A DNA stretch of 64,000 nt from NCBI RefSeq assembly GCF_021083305.1, contig NZ_JAJFAY010000011.1, forward strand, positions 60,469-124,468, in the 5' to 3' direction. The notes below the pieces were generated by a model, which was not told the DNA's origin, did no database searches, and saw only the letters and a program-made list of their open reading frames with translations. Position numbers and translations under genes: made by a program. How positions within the stretch are numbered: position 1 is the first letter of the stretch; every line of letters begins with the position of its first letter. The DNA is from Haladaptatus sp. DYF46. Lineage in GTDB: Archaea; Halobacteriota; Halobacteria; Halobacteriales; Haladaptataceae. Below, piece after piece: positions 18,153-27,300 of this stretch.

Positions 18153-18395
18153 TTAGCCGCTGACGGGGGCGAATACGATAGAGATGAACACAAGGATTCC
18201 ATAGAGAATCATGGTTGTAATGACACTAATGCCAGTGAAGTGCTGGGGTTTTCGTGTCACCATGTATCCACCAGCAATCGCGAGGAAAATCGATGAGATG
18301 ATTCCCCAATCCTTGATTAAAAAGACCGCACAGACGAGTGTTACTACCCCGATAAAGGTAGCCGTCTTTGCATCGAGCCGTGCGCGGAGTCCCAT
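18153..18395 (-). CDS. Small three-helix membrane protein
   Basis: The 80-residue protein has hydrophobic segments at about 13-27, 29-45 and 55-77 separated by short polar turns (KDWG, TRKPQHF). No family is recognised. The gene runs opposite to the secretion genes, next to a second small minus-strand gene at 18465-18638, and the two may share a transcript. It could be a membrane accessory or immunity-type protein of the conjugation-like module; that is only a guess from position. Confidence 0.6.
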   Translation of the reverse strand: MGLRARLDAKTATFIGVVTLVCAVFLIKDWGIISSIFLAIAGGYMVTRKPQHFTGISVITTMILYGILVFISIVFAPVSG

Positions 18396-18464
18396 TGTTT
18401 TTACCTCGTACTTGCCCGTTCGAGCCGTGTTCTCTTAATTTCTCGGACAACACTGCCAAGATCG

Positions 18465-18638
18465 TTAGTCTGTCGTATCTGAATCATCCGAAATATCTCC
18501 GTTAAAAATTCCATCTGCGACTAATCCTTCACGCAAGAGCTTTGCGTGGGCCTCGTCGCGGCTGAGGTCGTGTTTTTCTGCGTAGTCTTTGACGCCACCG
18601 ATGATGTGGTACGGAATTTCGACACTTGGTCGAGCCAT
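18465..18638 (-). CDS. Small acidic protein, possible ribbon-helix-helix regulator
   Basis: A 57-codon gene reads MARPSVEIPYHIIGGVKDYA, then EKHDLSRDEAHAKLLREGL and an Asp-rich tail. A short beta strand followed by two helices, the second ending in LLREGL, is the layout of small RHH DNA-binding proteins. It diverges from the pilin-like gene at 18761 across an AT-rich spacer with TATA-like strings on both strands, so it is well placed to regulate the secretion operon. The DNA-binding assignment is an inference. Confidence 0.6.
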   Translation of the reverse strand: MARPSVEIPYHIIGGVKDYAEKHDLSRDEAHAKLLREGLVADGIFNGDISDDSDTTD

Positions 18639-18760
18639 GTTGAATTCTCTCCTATGTTTATACCCGTTAAACTTAAGTCTATCGTGACGTTATAATTATT
18701 TGTGTAAAGTCGTCGAAAAAGACAATGTGTCTAAAAGCATATAATAGACAATCCAAAACC

Positions 18761-19153
18761 ATGACTGACTCACACGTCCTCCTGAATCAAGAATCGTTCA
18801 TAACTGCCCTCTCACGCCGCCTCGCCCCGCTTCTTGTCGCAGGGAGCGGTAGCACATTGATGATAGGGACCGCCGCCGCGCAGGACTTCTGCAATACCCA
18901 AGGCGGTCAGTTCGCCGCTGCCGTGCAAACGGGCATCGGTGGCCTTGCAATCGCATTTCTCGTCGCCATGCTGCTCGCTGCAGTCGTGCTGAAAGCCGTC
19001 CCCGTCAAAGGTACCTCGAAACTAGCGAACGTTGCCATTGGTGGCTTCTTCGTTGGTGTCGCGATGATCGTGATCGGGTTGGCGTTCGCGAACTTCGCGC
19101 TTGGGTTCTCACCCGTGGAAGCGAGCAGTTCCTGCGGGAACATCCTCGGATAG
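18761..19153 (+). CDS. VirB2/TrbC-like pilin candidate
   Basis: The 130-residue precursor has an N-terminal signal region ending AAAQD. Two long hydrophobic helices follow (about 50-78 and 88-112), joined by the short basic loop KAVPVKGTSKL, and the protein ends with a small Cys-containing tail. This layout matches VirB2/TrbC pilins and related two-helix proteins at the head of type IV secretion operons. The start at 18761 is chosen because the upstream 12 codons do not look like part of the signal. It is followed after 29 bases by a TrbL-like gene. Confidence 0.6.
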   Translation: MTDSHVLLNQESFITALSRRLAPLLVAGSGSTLMIGTAAAQDFCNTQGGQFAAAVQTGIGGLAIAFLVAMLLAAVVLKAVPVKGTSKLANVAIGGFFVGVAMIVIGLAFANFALGFSPVEASSSCGNILG

Positions 19154-19182
19154 CCCCCGACCACTTGACGAAATTCAATTTT

Positions 19183-20652
19183 ATGACACACTCCCGTTTG
19201 GTGATTCGGACCCTTGTCGCTCTGCTTGTCGTTACCTCGGTCGTTGGAGCGACAGGCATCGTGAGTCCGGTCGCCGCACAGACACAGACGAATAACTCAA
19301 CAACCAACGGTTCGGCCGGTGATGATAATGGCTACAGCCCCGGTGACGGATGGGGGCACTGGGCTGGCTCGAATAACAGCAGTACCGGCGGTGGTGGTGG
19401 AGGGTTCGGTCTTGGCATCGGTCCGAGAGAATGGGCCAAAGAGACCGTTGACTTCCTTAAAGAGAAAATCGGCGGCGGATTCCGGTGGGCACTGCGCGCG
19501 TCTATGTCACTGTGGGTTGGGACCCCCTACGCACATATGGGAAATAACGGCGTTCCCACGAATGAGCCGTTTACAACCCTTCACAAGGAGGTATACGGCG
19601 AGTACATCTTTCCCGCAATCGTGTTGTTCCTCGGCATGTTCGTGATGATGAGCGCTGCTGCGATGAGTGCCAGCACGATGTTCAGTCGGGGACGAATCAC
19701 ACGCTGGCTTGGCCGTCTTGGGATGGCGGTTATCGTCGTTGGTCTTGCCTACGATTTCACGAACCTCATGCAGCATTTCGCAAATTCTGTTGCATGGGCA
19801 TTCGCACCCAAACCGAAAGAACTCACCAGTTCATTAGGCGGCGTGCTTAAACTCAGTGCTGGACCCGCTATTGGTATTCTCGCACTTTACCTCACCAGCA
19901 CAACAGAGGCACTGATTCTTGCACTCGTGTACGGCTTTCGGCAGTTGGTGTTACTGTTCGCCCCGATCATGATGCCGATCATCCTCCTCACCGCGTATGC
20001 GGCTCCCCATCGCCGTCTCAGAATGTTGGGCAGTATGCTGTTCTGGCAATGGTTCGGGCTTGTCTGGGTTTCACTTCCCGTCGCCGTTCTCCTCCGGGTT
20101 GCCTACGAATTAGAGTGGAGTTTCGGCATCGGTGGCATTGTCGGGTTTTTCCTAACCCTTGCGATCTTTGCCATCGCACTTGGCCTTCCTTTCGTCATCT
20201 CGTACGGATTCTTCAAATTCCCCGCGTCGGTCACGACGAGCGCCGCTGCAGTCGGCGGAGCGGCAGCATCCAGGGCCGATTCCTTCCATGAGCGCTACGA
20301 CCGCTTCCGAGACGAAGACGACGACGGCATCTCACTCACCTCCAACTCCAGCACGACGACCCCAGAAGATCGCGCTGTCGCTGCCGACGGAGGTATCACA
20401 GGGGAACAAGCCAACCTGCTGGCCGATCGTATGAATCGGTCGAGTCGAACAGACGACACGCAGACAGCCGAGCGCATTCGTGCACTACACGACGCGACTC
20501 ACTCCAGCGACCAACGCTTCCGCACTCGCGCCCGAAAGCACGTCGTTCGAACCCGCCATGCGCGCGAGCAATCGTCCGGTCGGTCGCGGTCGGCCGATTC
20601 GTACGAAGCCAAGCCACACTACCGGCTCAGTCGCACGGGAGGTGATGACTAA
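19183..20652 (+). CDS. TrbL/VirB6-like multi-spanning membrane protein
   Basis: The 489-residue protein starts with a cleavable signal (THSRLVIRTLVALLVVTSVV to VAAQ) and a Gly/Ser/Asn-rich linker. It then has about six membrane helices between residues 145 and 365, including the Tyr/Leu-rich VLLFAPIMMPIILLTAYAAP segment. The C-terminal 120 residues are polar and Arg/Asp-rich, likely cytosolic. Large multi-helix proteins of this kind, sitting just before VirB3/VirB4 genes, are the VirB6/TrbL channel component. The stop overlaps the next start (TAATG at 20652). Confidence 0.65.
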   Translation: MTHSRLVIRTLVALLVVTSVVGATGIVSPVAAQTQTNNSTTNGSAGDDNGYSPGDGWGHWAGSNNSSTGGGGGGFGLGIGPREWAKETVDFLKEKIGGGFRWALRASMSLWVGTPYAHMGNNGVPTNEPFTTLHKEVYGEYIFPAIVLFLGMFVMMSAAAMSASTMFSRGRITRWLGRLGMAVIVVGLAYDFTNLMQHFANSVAWAFAPKPKELTSSLGGVLKLSAGPAIGILALYLTSTTEALILALVYGFRQLVLLFAPIMMPIILLTAYAAPHRRLRMLGSMLFWQWFGLVWVSLPVAVLLRVAYELEWSFGIGGIVGFFLTLAIFAIALGLPFVISYGFFKFPASVTTSAAAVGGAAASRADSFHERYDRFRDEDDDGISLTSNSSTTTPEDRAVAADGGITGEQANLLADRMNRSSRTDDTQTAERIRALHDATHSSDQRFRTRARKHVVRTRHAREQSSGRSRSADSYEAKPHYRLSRTGGDD

Positions 20653-21026
20653 TGGCCCGCCGTAACGATGAGGTACAGCTCGTGCTGTCGGAGTATTCGG
20701 CGAGTGCAGATCTGTACGGCTACGACAAATTCGACCTCGCGAAGCTGTACATGCCCTCGCTCGTGCTGTACTTCATTGTCAAGTTCGTGCTGTCGGGCTG
20801 GCCCGCCACTCTCGGGTGGGTCGTTCTCATTCTGTGTGCATTCGTGACGACTATCGGCGTGCTCGCGACGCCGGACCATATGGGGCCGGTCGAGTACCTC
20901 TCGATTATCATTCGCCACTACACCCGCCAGCACGTGCTGTTGCACGACCGCGACATCCAGACGCCCGTCCTCGGCTACCAACCCCCGGAGTATCGCTCAG
21001 CAACCGATGCAGACGACGACTCGTAA
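20652..21026 (+). CDS. VirB3/PrgI-like inner-membrane protein
   Basis: The 124-residue protein has a polar N-terminus, two adjacent hydrophobic helices (about 34-50 and 53-72: YFIVKFVLSGWPATLGWVVL and on), then an acidic tail with RHYTRQHVLLHD. Two-helix proteins directly before the VirB4 ATPase are VirB3 in bacteria and PrgI in Gram-positive systems. The start overlaps the preceding stop, and the VirB4 gene begins 13 bases after its stop. No motif proves the family; the assignment rests on size, helices and position. Confidence 0.6.
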   Translation: MARRNDEVQLVLSEYSASADLYGYDKFDLAKLYMPSLVLYFIVKFVLSGWPATLGWVVLILCAFVTTIGVLATPDHMGPVEYLSIIIRHYTRQHVLLHDRDIQTPVLGYQPPEYRSATDADDDS

Positions 21027-21038
21027 TCCTCCAAACCA

Positions 21039-24000
21039 ATGTTTGACAACACTGATTCCGACGATTCGGACACGGACGACCGCCTGTTCAACCAACCGCA
21101 GAACGATAGTCTCCCCGCCCGGCTCGCTCGCAAACCGCTGTTGAATCGCTTGCCGGGCGTGCCCGACGAGAGCGACGACCGCACCCAAGAGTTGGTCAGC
21201 CTCAACTACCCATTCCGGGGAGATCCCGCACTTGTGGATGAGTCGGGCGCGCTCATCGGCGGCGTGAAGATCGAGCCCGCGAACATGGCGCTCGCCGACA
21301 TCGGCACGTGGGAAAAGCGTGTGCGCTCGCTCGCCGATACGCTCGCGACCACAGTGTCGTATGAAGCGCAGTGGTACAGTCCAATGCGGACGGTGAATTA
21401 CGATGACCGTCAAGAACGCTACAAGGACGCCGAACTCAGCGTTCGCCGCCAGCAGGACGATCTCTCGTTCGCAGAACAGGTGCGGGCGGACGTGTGGGAA
21501 GAGCGTGCTGCCGTGGTCGATCTCTACCAACAGACCACGCTTTCGCGTGAATACTACATGCTCGCGAAGGTTCGTCCCGGTGAAGGGGTACTAGATACGA
21601 CGAGCGAGGAGGGTGGCCTTGGTAACGTGCCCGGCCTTGGGGAGTTGATCGAGAAGAAAGAACTTCACGAGCGAGCGGGAAGCGCCGATCTCACGAACCA
21701 ATTGCTGGATACGTTGCGACGGCGCGTCGAGGAGTTGGCAACGGCGCTCGGCCAGATCGAAGGGCTGTCAGCCCATCCAGTGAGTTCGTTCGACCTCGCA
21801 CAGGTCGCCGCGGACTACTATCGAGCGGACAACGTGGGCGCACGCGACGAGTGGACGACCGCCCTTCGCGGCGCACCCACACCGGGCACGCTCGAAGACC
21901 CCGAACACGAGATGACCTACCAGCACGTTACCGCGCTCAACAATGACGAGAGTCGCCAGCCCATCGAAGCCGACGGCGGCGCAGTCCAGCGACCCGCCCG
22001 CGGACGGTCGCGACGGTCACCATCCGTCCCCGACGCTGATACGCCGGGCGAGGTCGGAGACTGGGAGTTCGACACCGCGGCCGTGAATGCGAATGCGGTC
22101 GCAGACCTCGTATCCGGGGAAGAGGCGACCGCCGAACACTTCCGCAGTGTCCTTGCCCCCGAAGTGTTCGACCGGAGCAATCCCGACTACGTGCAAATTG
22201 ACGACGACTTGTATTCGACGACACTCGCATTGCGTGAGTGGCCCGGTCAACCCGCCTACGGCGCGCTTGAAAACGTGCTGAATTACGGCCTACCGGGCGT
22301 CGAAGTCGTCGTTTCGACCTCTATCGAGGGGGTAGACGAGCAGAAAGCCCGCCGCGAACTGGCCGACGCCCAGGACGCCTTGACCAAGAAAGCCGAGGAC
22401 GCGCTGAATTCCAAATGGAATCCGTTCGGCAGCAAGTACGAGCGGAAACTCAGCGAGGTGAGCGCAACCCTCGATGCACTCGAAGCAAGCGACTACGGCT
22501 TGTTCGACACCCAGACGTATATCACCGTTCGGGCACCGGACACTGACACACTCCAAACGGCGATCAGCCAGATTCGGGCCCGCTTACAGGATGAACGAGT
22601 CTCGGCCAAGCGGATGAAATTCAATCACGAAGCGGGCTATCGAATGTCCGCCCCGACTGTCCCGAAATCGGCCTACCAACCCGTGAAAATGCTCGGGATG
22701 GGCTTAGCGAGTCTCTTCCCGTGGAGTACCCAGAACGTCGAGGAACCCGGCGGTATCGAGATCGGCGAACACGCTCACACGGGCGAGCCAACGATTCTCG
22801 ACTGGTACGATTGCCAGACCGGGTACAACTTCGGCATCTACGGGAATATCGGGTCAGGAAAAACCACGACGGGCAAGCAAATCGCGTTCCGCCAGAAGAC
22901 AAAACACCCCGACATGAAGCTGGTGATGATCGATCCACTCCAAGAGTTCACCGGCTTGTGCGAGGCATTCGACGGCCAGCACATCATCGTCGGCGGGGAC
23001 ACGCCCATCAATCCGATGCGCATCGAGCCGACACCCACTGACCGTTTGCAGAAGATCGGCAAGCACACGCCGTACAACGACGCTGTCACCCAGACAATCG
23101 GCTTTGTCGGGAACTACTACCACATTGAAGGGCTGAGCGGCTTCGAGGAGAAAAAAGGGACGTGGCAGAAGGCGATCAAGGCCGCGTACAAGCGGGCGGG
23201 AATCACCAAGGACCCGACGACGCACAGCAATGCGAGTCCGACGCTGGCCGACGTGATCGACGTGCTGAAAGCCATGGTCACGGACCCCGAAACCTATGTT
23301 GATAAGGAAATTCGGGAGTCGGACGAAGCAGTCAACGACCGCCAACAGACGGCTATCGATATTGTGAACAACGATATTGAGGCGTTCAACGACGAGTACG
23401 GCCAGTTGACCAAGCAATCGAACATCAGCTTTGACGACGCCGACACGATCTACCTCGACCTCCAACGCTACGAGAACGAGCAACAGCGTGGGGGCCTGAT
23501 GATGGAATTGTTGTTGAAAGAGATGTACGAGCAGGCCAAGACCTCGCCGGAGCCGCTGATGATGTTGATCGACGAGGCGAGTTACATGCTCAAAAACTCC
23601 GCCAATCTGGAGTCATTGAAGCAGGCCCACCGTCACAGTCGCCACTACGACCTCTCAATTGGATTGTTCACCCAGTCGGTCTCGGAGTTCTTCGCCGAAA
23701 CCAGCGGCGATGGCGGCAGCCAGACCGAGACACTAACCGAGAGCGCCGAGGTGATTTTCCAGAACCAATCGCGCCAAATCTACCACTACCTCAAGGAGAT
23801 GAACGACGAACGCGGGCGCGAGATTGGGCTGAGTGAGCAAGCAGTGGAGTACATTCAGGACGCCGATCCCGGAGAGGCGGGGAAAGGCTGGTCGGACGCC
23901 CTGCTTGACATCGATCAGAAGGGCAGCTACCCGCTCCGTGTGGTGATGACCGACGAGATGAACCCGCGTGAGTTCGCGTTGTACGAGTACGACGCGGCCA

Positions 24001-24080
24001 ACGATAGCTCTGATTTGCAGGGCTTTTTGGAGGAGTACTGTGCCGAGAGTGACGAGCAGTGGGATTGGAGGTGGTCCTAA
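21039..24080 (+). CDS. VirB4/TraC-like conjugation ATPase
   Basis: The 1013-residue protein has the Walker A motif GNIGSGKTTTGKQ near residue 602 and Walker B LMMLIDEASYML near 841. SIGLFTQSVSEFF follows, as in the HerA/VirB4 superfamily. The N-terminal 550 residues correspond to the TraC/VirB4 dimerisation region, interrupted by an acidic, Arg/Pro-rich insert near 305-335. The family powers pilus assembly or substrate transfer at the inner face of the membrane. The stop overlaps the ATG of the next gene by one base. It is clearly the core of the secretion operon. Confidence 0.85.
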   Translation: MFDNTDSDDSDTDDRLFNQPQNDSLPARLARKPLLNRLPGVPDESDDRTQELVSLNYPFRGDPALVDESGALIGGVKIEPANMALADIGTWEKRVRSLADTLATTVSYEAQWYSPMRTVNYDDRQERYKDAELSVRRQQDDLSFAEQVRADVWEERAAVVDLYQQTTLSREYYMLAKVRPGEGVLDTTSEEGGLGNVPGLGELIEKKELHERAGSADLTNQLLDTLRRRVEELATALGQIEGLSAHPVSSFDLAQVAADYYRADNVGARDEWTTALRGAPTPGTLEDPEHEMTYQHVTALNNDESRQPIEADGGAVQRPARGRSRRSPSVPDADTPGEVGDWEFDTAAVNANAVADLVSGEEATAEHFRSVLAPEVFDRSNPDYVQIDDDLYSTTLALREWPGQPAYGALENVLNYGLPGVEVVVSTSIEGVDEQKARRELADAQDALTKKAEDALNSKWNPFGSKYERKLSEVSATLDALEASDYGLFDTQTYITVRAPDTDTLQTAISQIRARLQDERVSAKRMKFNHEAGYRMSAPTVPKSAYQPVKMLGMGLASLFPWSTQNVEEPGGIEIGEHAHTGEPTILDWYDCQTGYNFGIYGNIGSGKTTTGKQIAFRQKTKHPDMKLVMIDPLQEFTGLCEAFDGQHIIVGGDTPINPMRIEPTPTDRLQKIGKHTPYNDAVTQTIGFVGNYYHIEGLSGFEEKKGTWQKAIKAAYKRAGITKDPTTHSNASPTLADVIDVLKAMVTDPETYVDKEIRESDEAVNDRQQTAIDIVNNDIEAFNDEYGQLTKQSNISFDDADTIYLDLQRYENEQQRGGLMMELLLKEMYEQAKTSPEPLMMLIDEASYMLKNSANLESLKQAHRHSRHYDLSIGLFTQSVSEFFAETSGDGGSQTETLTESAEVIFQNQSRQIYHYLKEMNDERGREIGLSEQAVEYIQDADPGEAGKGWSDALLDIDQKGSYPLRVVMTDEMNPREFALYEYDAANDSSDLQGFLEEYCAESDEQWDWRWS

Positions 24081-24346
24081 TGCCCCAAACCATCGCCACG
24101 TGGGGACTCTCGCTGCTCGGAAACTTGTTGCTTGCCAGTCCGCTCGCCCCCGTTGTCGAAGTGTTCGGCGTGTCGCTCCCCGAGCAGTTTGCGTTTACAC
24201 TGACCAGCTTCGGCAGCGGGTTTGTGAGCGATCTCTTGGTACTCACTTGTCTCTTGGCAGCCCACTTTGCCGTCGTCATGCTCGTGATCAACGCACTCCG
24301 ACTCGGCCAGTATGCGAGCGAGCGCTATCAAGAGGTGGTCGCATGA
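24080..24346 (+). CDS. Small two-helix membrane protein of the secretion operon
   Basis: An 88-residue protein starting MPQTIATWGLSLLGNLLLA with hydrophobic segments at about 7-35 and 45-75. Its ATG overlaps the VirB4 stop and its stop overlaps the ATG of the next ATPase gene (ATGA at 24343), so it is translated as part of the same operon. No family is recognised. By place and size it could anchor one of the two ATPases to the membrane channel. Confidence 0.65.
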   Translation: MPQTIATWGLSLLGNLLLASPLAPVVEVFGVSLPEQFAFTLTSFGSGFVSDLLVLTCLLAAHFAVVMLVINALRLGQYASERYQEVVA

Positions 24347-27300
24347 CGGGCTTTTTCGAAAGCGTGTACGAGAACGTGCGCGGCGAAGGCAGTCCCGCCG
24401 TTCGGCAGGTTGATGATGACCTCGTGACCGACCTCTACGACCATGCGTGTGAGCAATCGGCACTCATCGGGATTCGCCCGTACAAGGACGAAGGCGGGCT
24501 TCAACGTGGAATGCAGCTACTCAGTTCGCTCCATGACGTGCAGCTCGACGGGCGGGTTCGCAAGCAGAATGTGACGCCCGGCAGTGCGTTCGAATTGGTC
24601 TACGATGACGACGAGGAAATCTTGCAGTATCGATTCGCGCCGGGTGACGAGGGAATGCACGACCGCTTAGATCGCCAACTCAAGACCTACTACGGCGATT
24701 CGGACATTGTCGAGATCGAGCCTGAATTCTTGGATATGGCCACCGGACAGTACGTCGCGGCCGCGCGCCTCAAGCTCCGCCAAGACGATTCGTTCCTCCC
24801 GATCAAGCACTTCAAGCTCGATCCCGACCACTTCGAGACAGACCCCTATGACTCGATCACCTCAGAGATGGTCGGCGCACCGCACCGTCCGAACGCGGAC
24901 GTGATGGTCCAGATCATGATCAAGCCCGCGATTTCAAACGCGACATGGGACCGTCGCAACTGGTATCACGGTATCGGCAAGACCGTGCGACGGCTCAAAG
25001 AGTCCAAAAGCGGCTTCGACGCGGGCGCGGTCCTGAGGGAAACGGCCTCAGCGATGAGTGGGGGGCAACTCGAAGGCGTGGACGCGGACGAACAGGAGAA
25101 CTTCACCAAGTATCGCGAGGAAGCCAGCAACTCGAAAGCCGCAAACGTCGTCGCGAGCCAACGGGGGAAGAAAGGCTATCACGTCGATATTCGGGTGGTT
25201 GCCGTCTCTGATAGCGAGGAGGAAGCTGTCAGTCGCGTCGAGGAGACCGCTGGGATGTACCGGAAATTCTACGACTCCAGCTACGAGCAAGGCTTCACCC
25301 CGAAGTTCTTCAAACAAAAGCAGTTGAATGGCTTCTTGGAGTCGATGGCAAGCCGAGAGTGGACCGGTACCAACCAAGGAATCACGTTCGCGACCGACAC
25401 GCTCACCGGGATTTGTCACGTCCCGACCGATCTCAACACCCAAGAGATCGAGTACACGATGAGCAAATCCGGGCGTGGCATTCCGCCCCGGACCCCGCGG
25501 TTCGACTATGACGCTCACGACCTCGAACGCGCCACCAGTGATCCGGGTGCAATCCAACTCGCCATGCTCTCGGAGGACGACCCGGCCCGGCCATACTGGT
25601 ACGGACGCGGCAAGAAGAATGGAATCGAGGCGGGCGTGACTCCCGAGATCCTGAATATTCACCAATTTGTCGGCGGCGGAACCGGGATGGGCAAAACCAC
25701 CTTCTTAGTGAATCAAGCCAGCCAGATCATGAATCGCGGCCATGGCTGTCTCATCTTCGATCCCAAAGGGAAAGACGCCGACGAGTTCCTTCGCGAGGTG
25801 CCTGAAGATCGCGAGGACGACTTGGTGTTTGTCGACCTCACCGACGAGTACGACGAGCAAGTAACGTTCAACTTCATGGAAGTCCCGAGCAATGCCCCGC
25901 CGGACAGTCGCGCGTTCGCAAGCGCTGTCGAAGCGCTCGCCGACGACGTGGTGGCGATTGCTGCACAGGCAGGCGGTGACGATAACTATTGGGGGGCATT
26001 GATGAATCGAGTCACACGGACGCTGATCCGTGGGATGGCGAAATCCGGGCGAGACTGTACGCTCCTCGATCTGGCGTGCTGTGTCGCCGATAGCGACAAC
26101 CTCGATAAGTTCCACAACTGGATGGACGAAGAACGCATTCACTTCATCCGCGAGTCGGCCAAACGCATTGCCGATAAAGAGGATAGCGACCTTGAACCGC
26201 TCGCCGGACGGTTCAGCCAGTGGATTGAGAACGACGCCGTGCGGAACCTGATTAGCAACCCAGATAGTACGGTGTCGATTCAGGAGGCCGTCGAGAACGG
26301 GAAGATTGTTGTCGTTCGCAACGACCCGAGCAGCGGGGAGACCGAAAAGCGACTGTTCGCGACGGCGCTCATTCGTCGGGCATGGGTCGCGATTCGGGAA
26401 GCCGACGACAATCCGCCATTCTACGTGATCTGTGACGAGTTCGACTCCATCGTCACCGAAGAGTCCAACATCCACAAGATCCTCTCGGAAGCCCGTGCGT
26501 TCGACTTCTGCCTGACGCTCGCGTGTCAGAACCCATCAAATCAGTTGCCGACGAAGGTAGAGAAGGCAATTGCGAACCAGTGTAAAACGTTCATCTCCTA
26601 CAACCCCGGTGGGGACGAGGACGCTCGTCTCATTGCGAAGCAGCATTCGCGGGATATCGAGTGGGAGGACCTGATGAACATGAGTCCGTACACGTTCTTC
26701 ATGCGGACGCTCGACGACAACGACCAACTCACCCACTCCTACAAGGTGCGCGCGTTCCCGCCGGTCGGCGAAGTCCGCACTGAACAGACCGGCCAACCCG
26801 GACGAACTGACGCTGAGTTGGGCGCACTGAAACGGACGTCGCTTGCCGAGTACGGAACAACCCAACTCACCCCGGAAGAACAGCAGGAAGTCTCGCACTT
26901 CTACACCGGCGAGCAGCAGGATGCAGAACCAACAGCGGCCGCGAGCGATCTCAGCGAAAAGGCATGGCGCAATCAGGCGCTGAAAGCCGTCTACGACGAG
27001 ACGATCCGCCACGGTAATCCCGGTGGCTGGGTGGCTGTTGCGGAGTGTGTGGACCGACTGGACGACTACCTGCCGGACACGACCGTGAGTGATGCGGGGA
27101 AAGCATGGCGCAAAGTCTTGCAGGAAATTCCCGATCCGTACATTGACCGGCGCGAGGTGGAGGACGAAATGCAGGTCAAGCCGCTCGATACTGGATTCTT
27201 GAATCTTGGCGATTCGGAGAACGACGGGAAGGCCGAGCATTGGGCCCCGATGGCCGACGCTTACATCCCAATGACCCAACTCGGCTTTATCTTCGAGATT

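Noticed and set aside
25705..26475. 256-codon minus-strand frame
   Set aside because: It lies wholly inside the coupling ATPase gene in the opposite strand and reflects high-GC codon bias.
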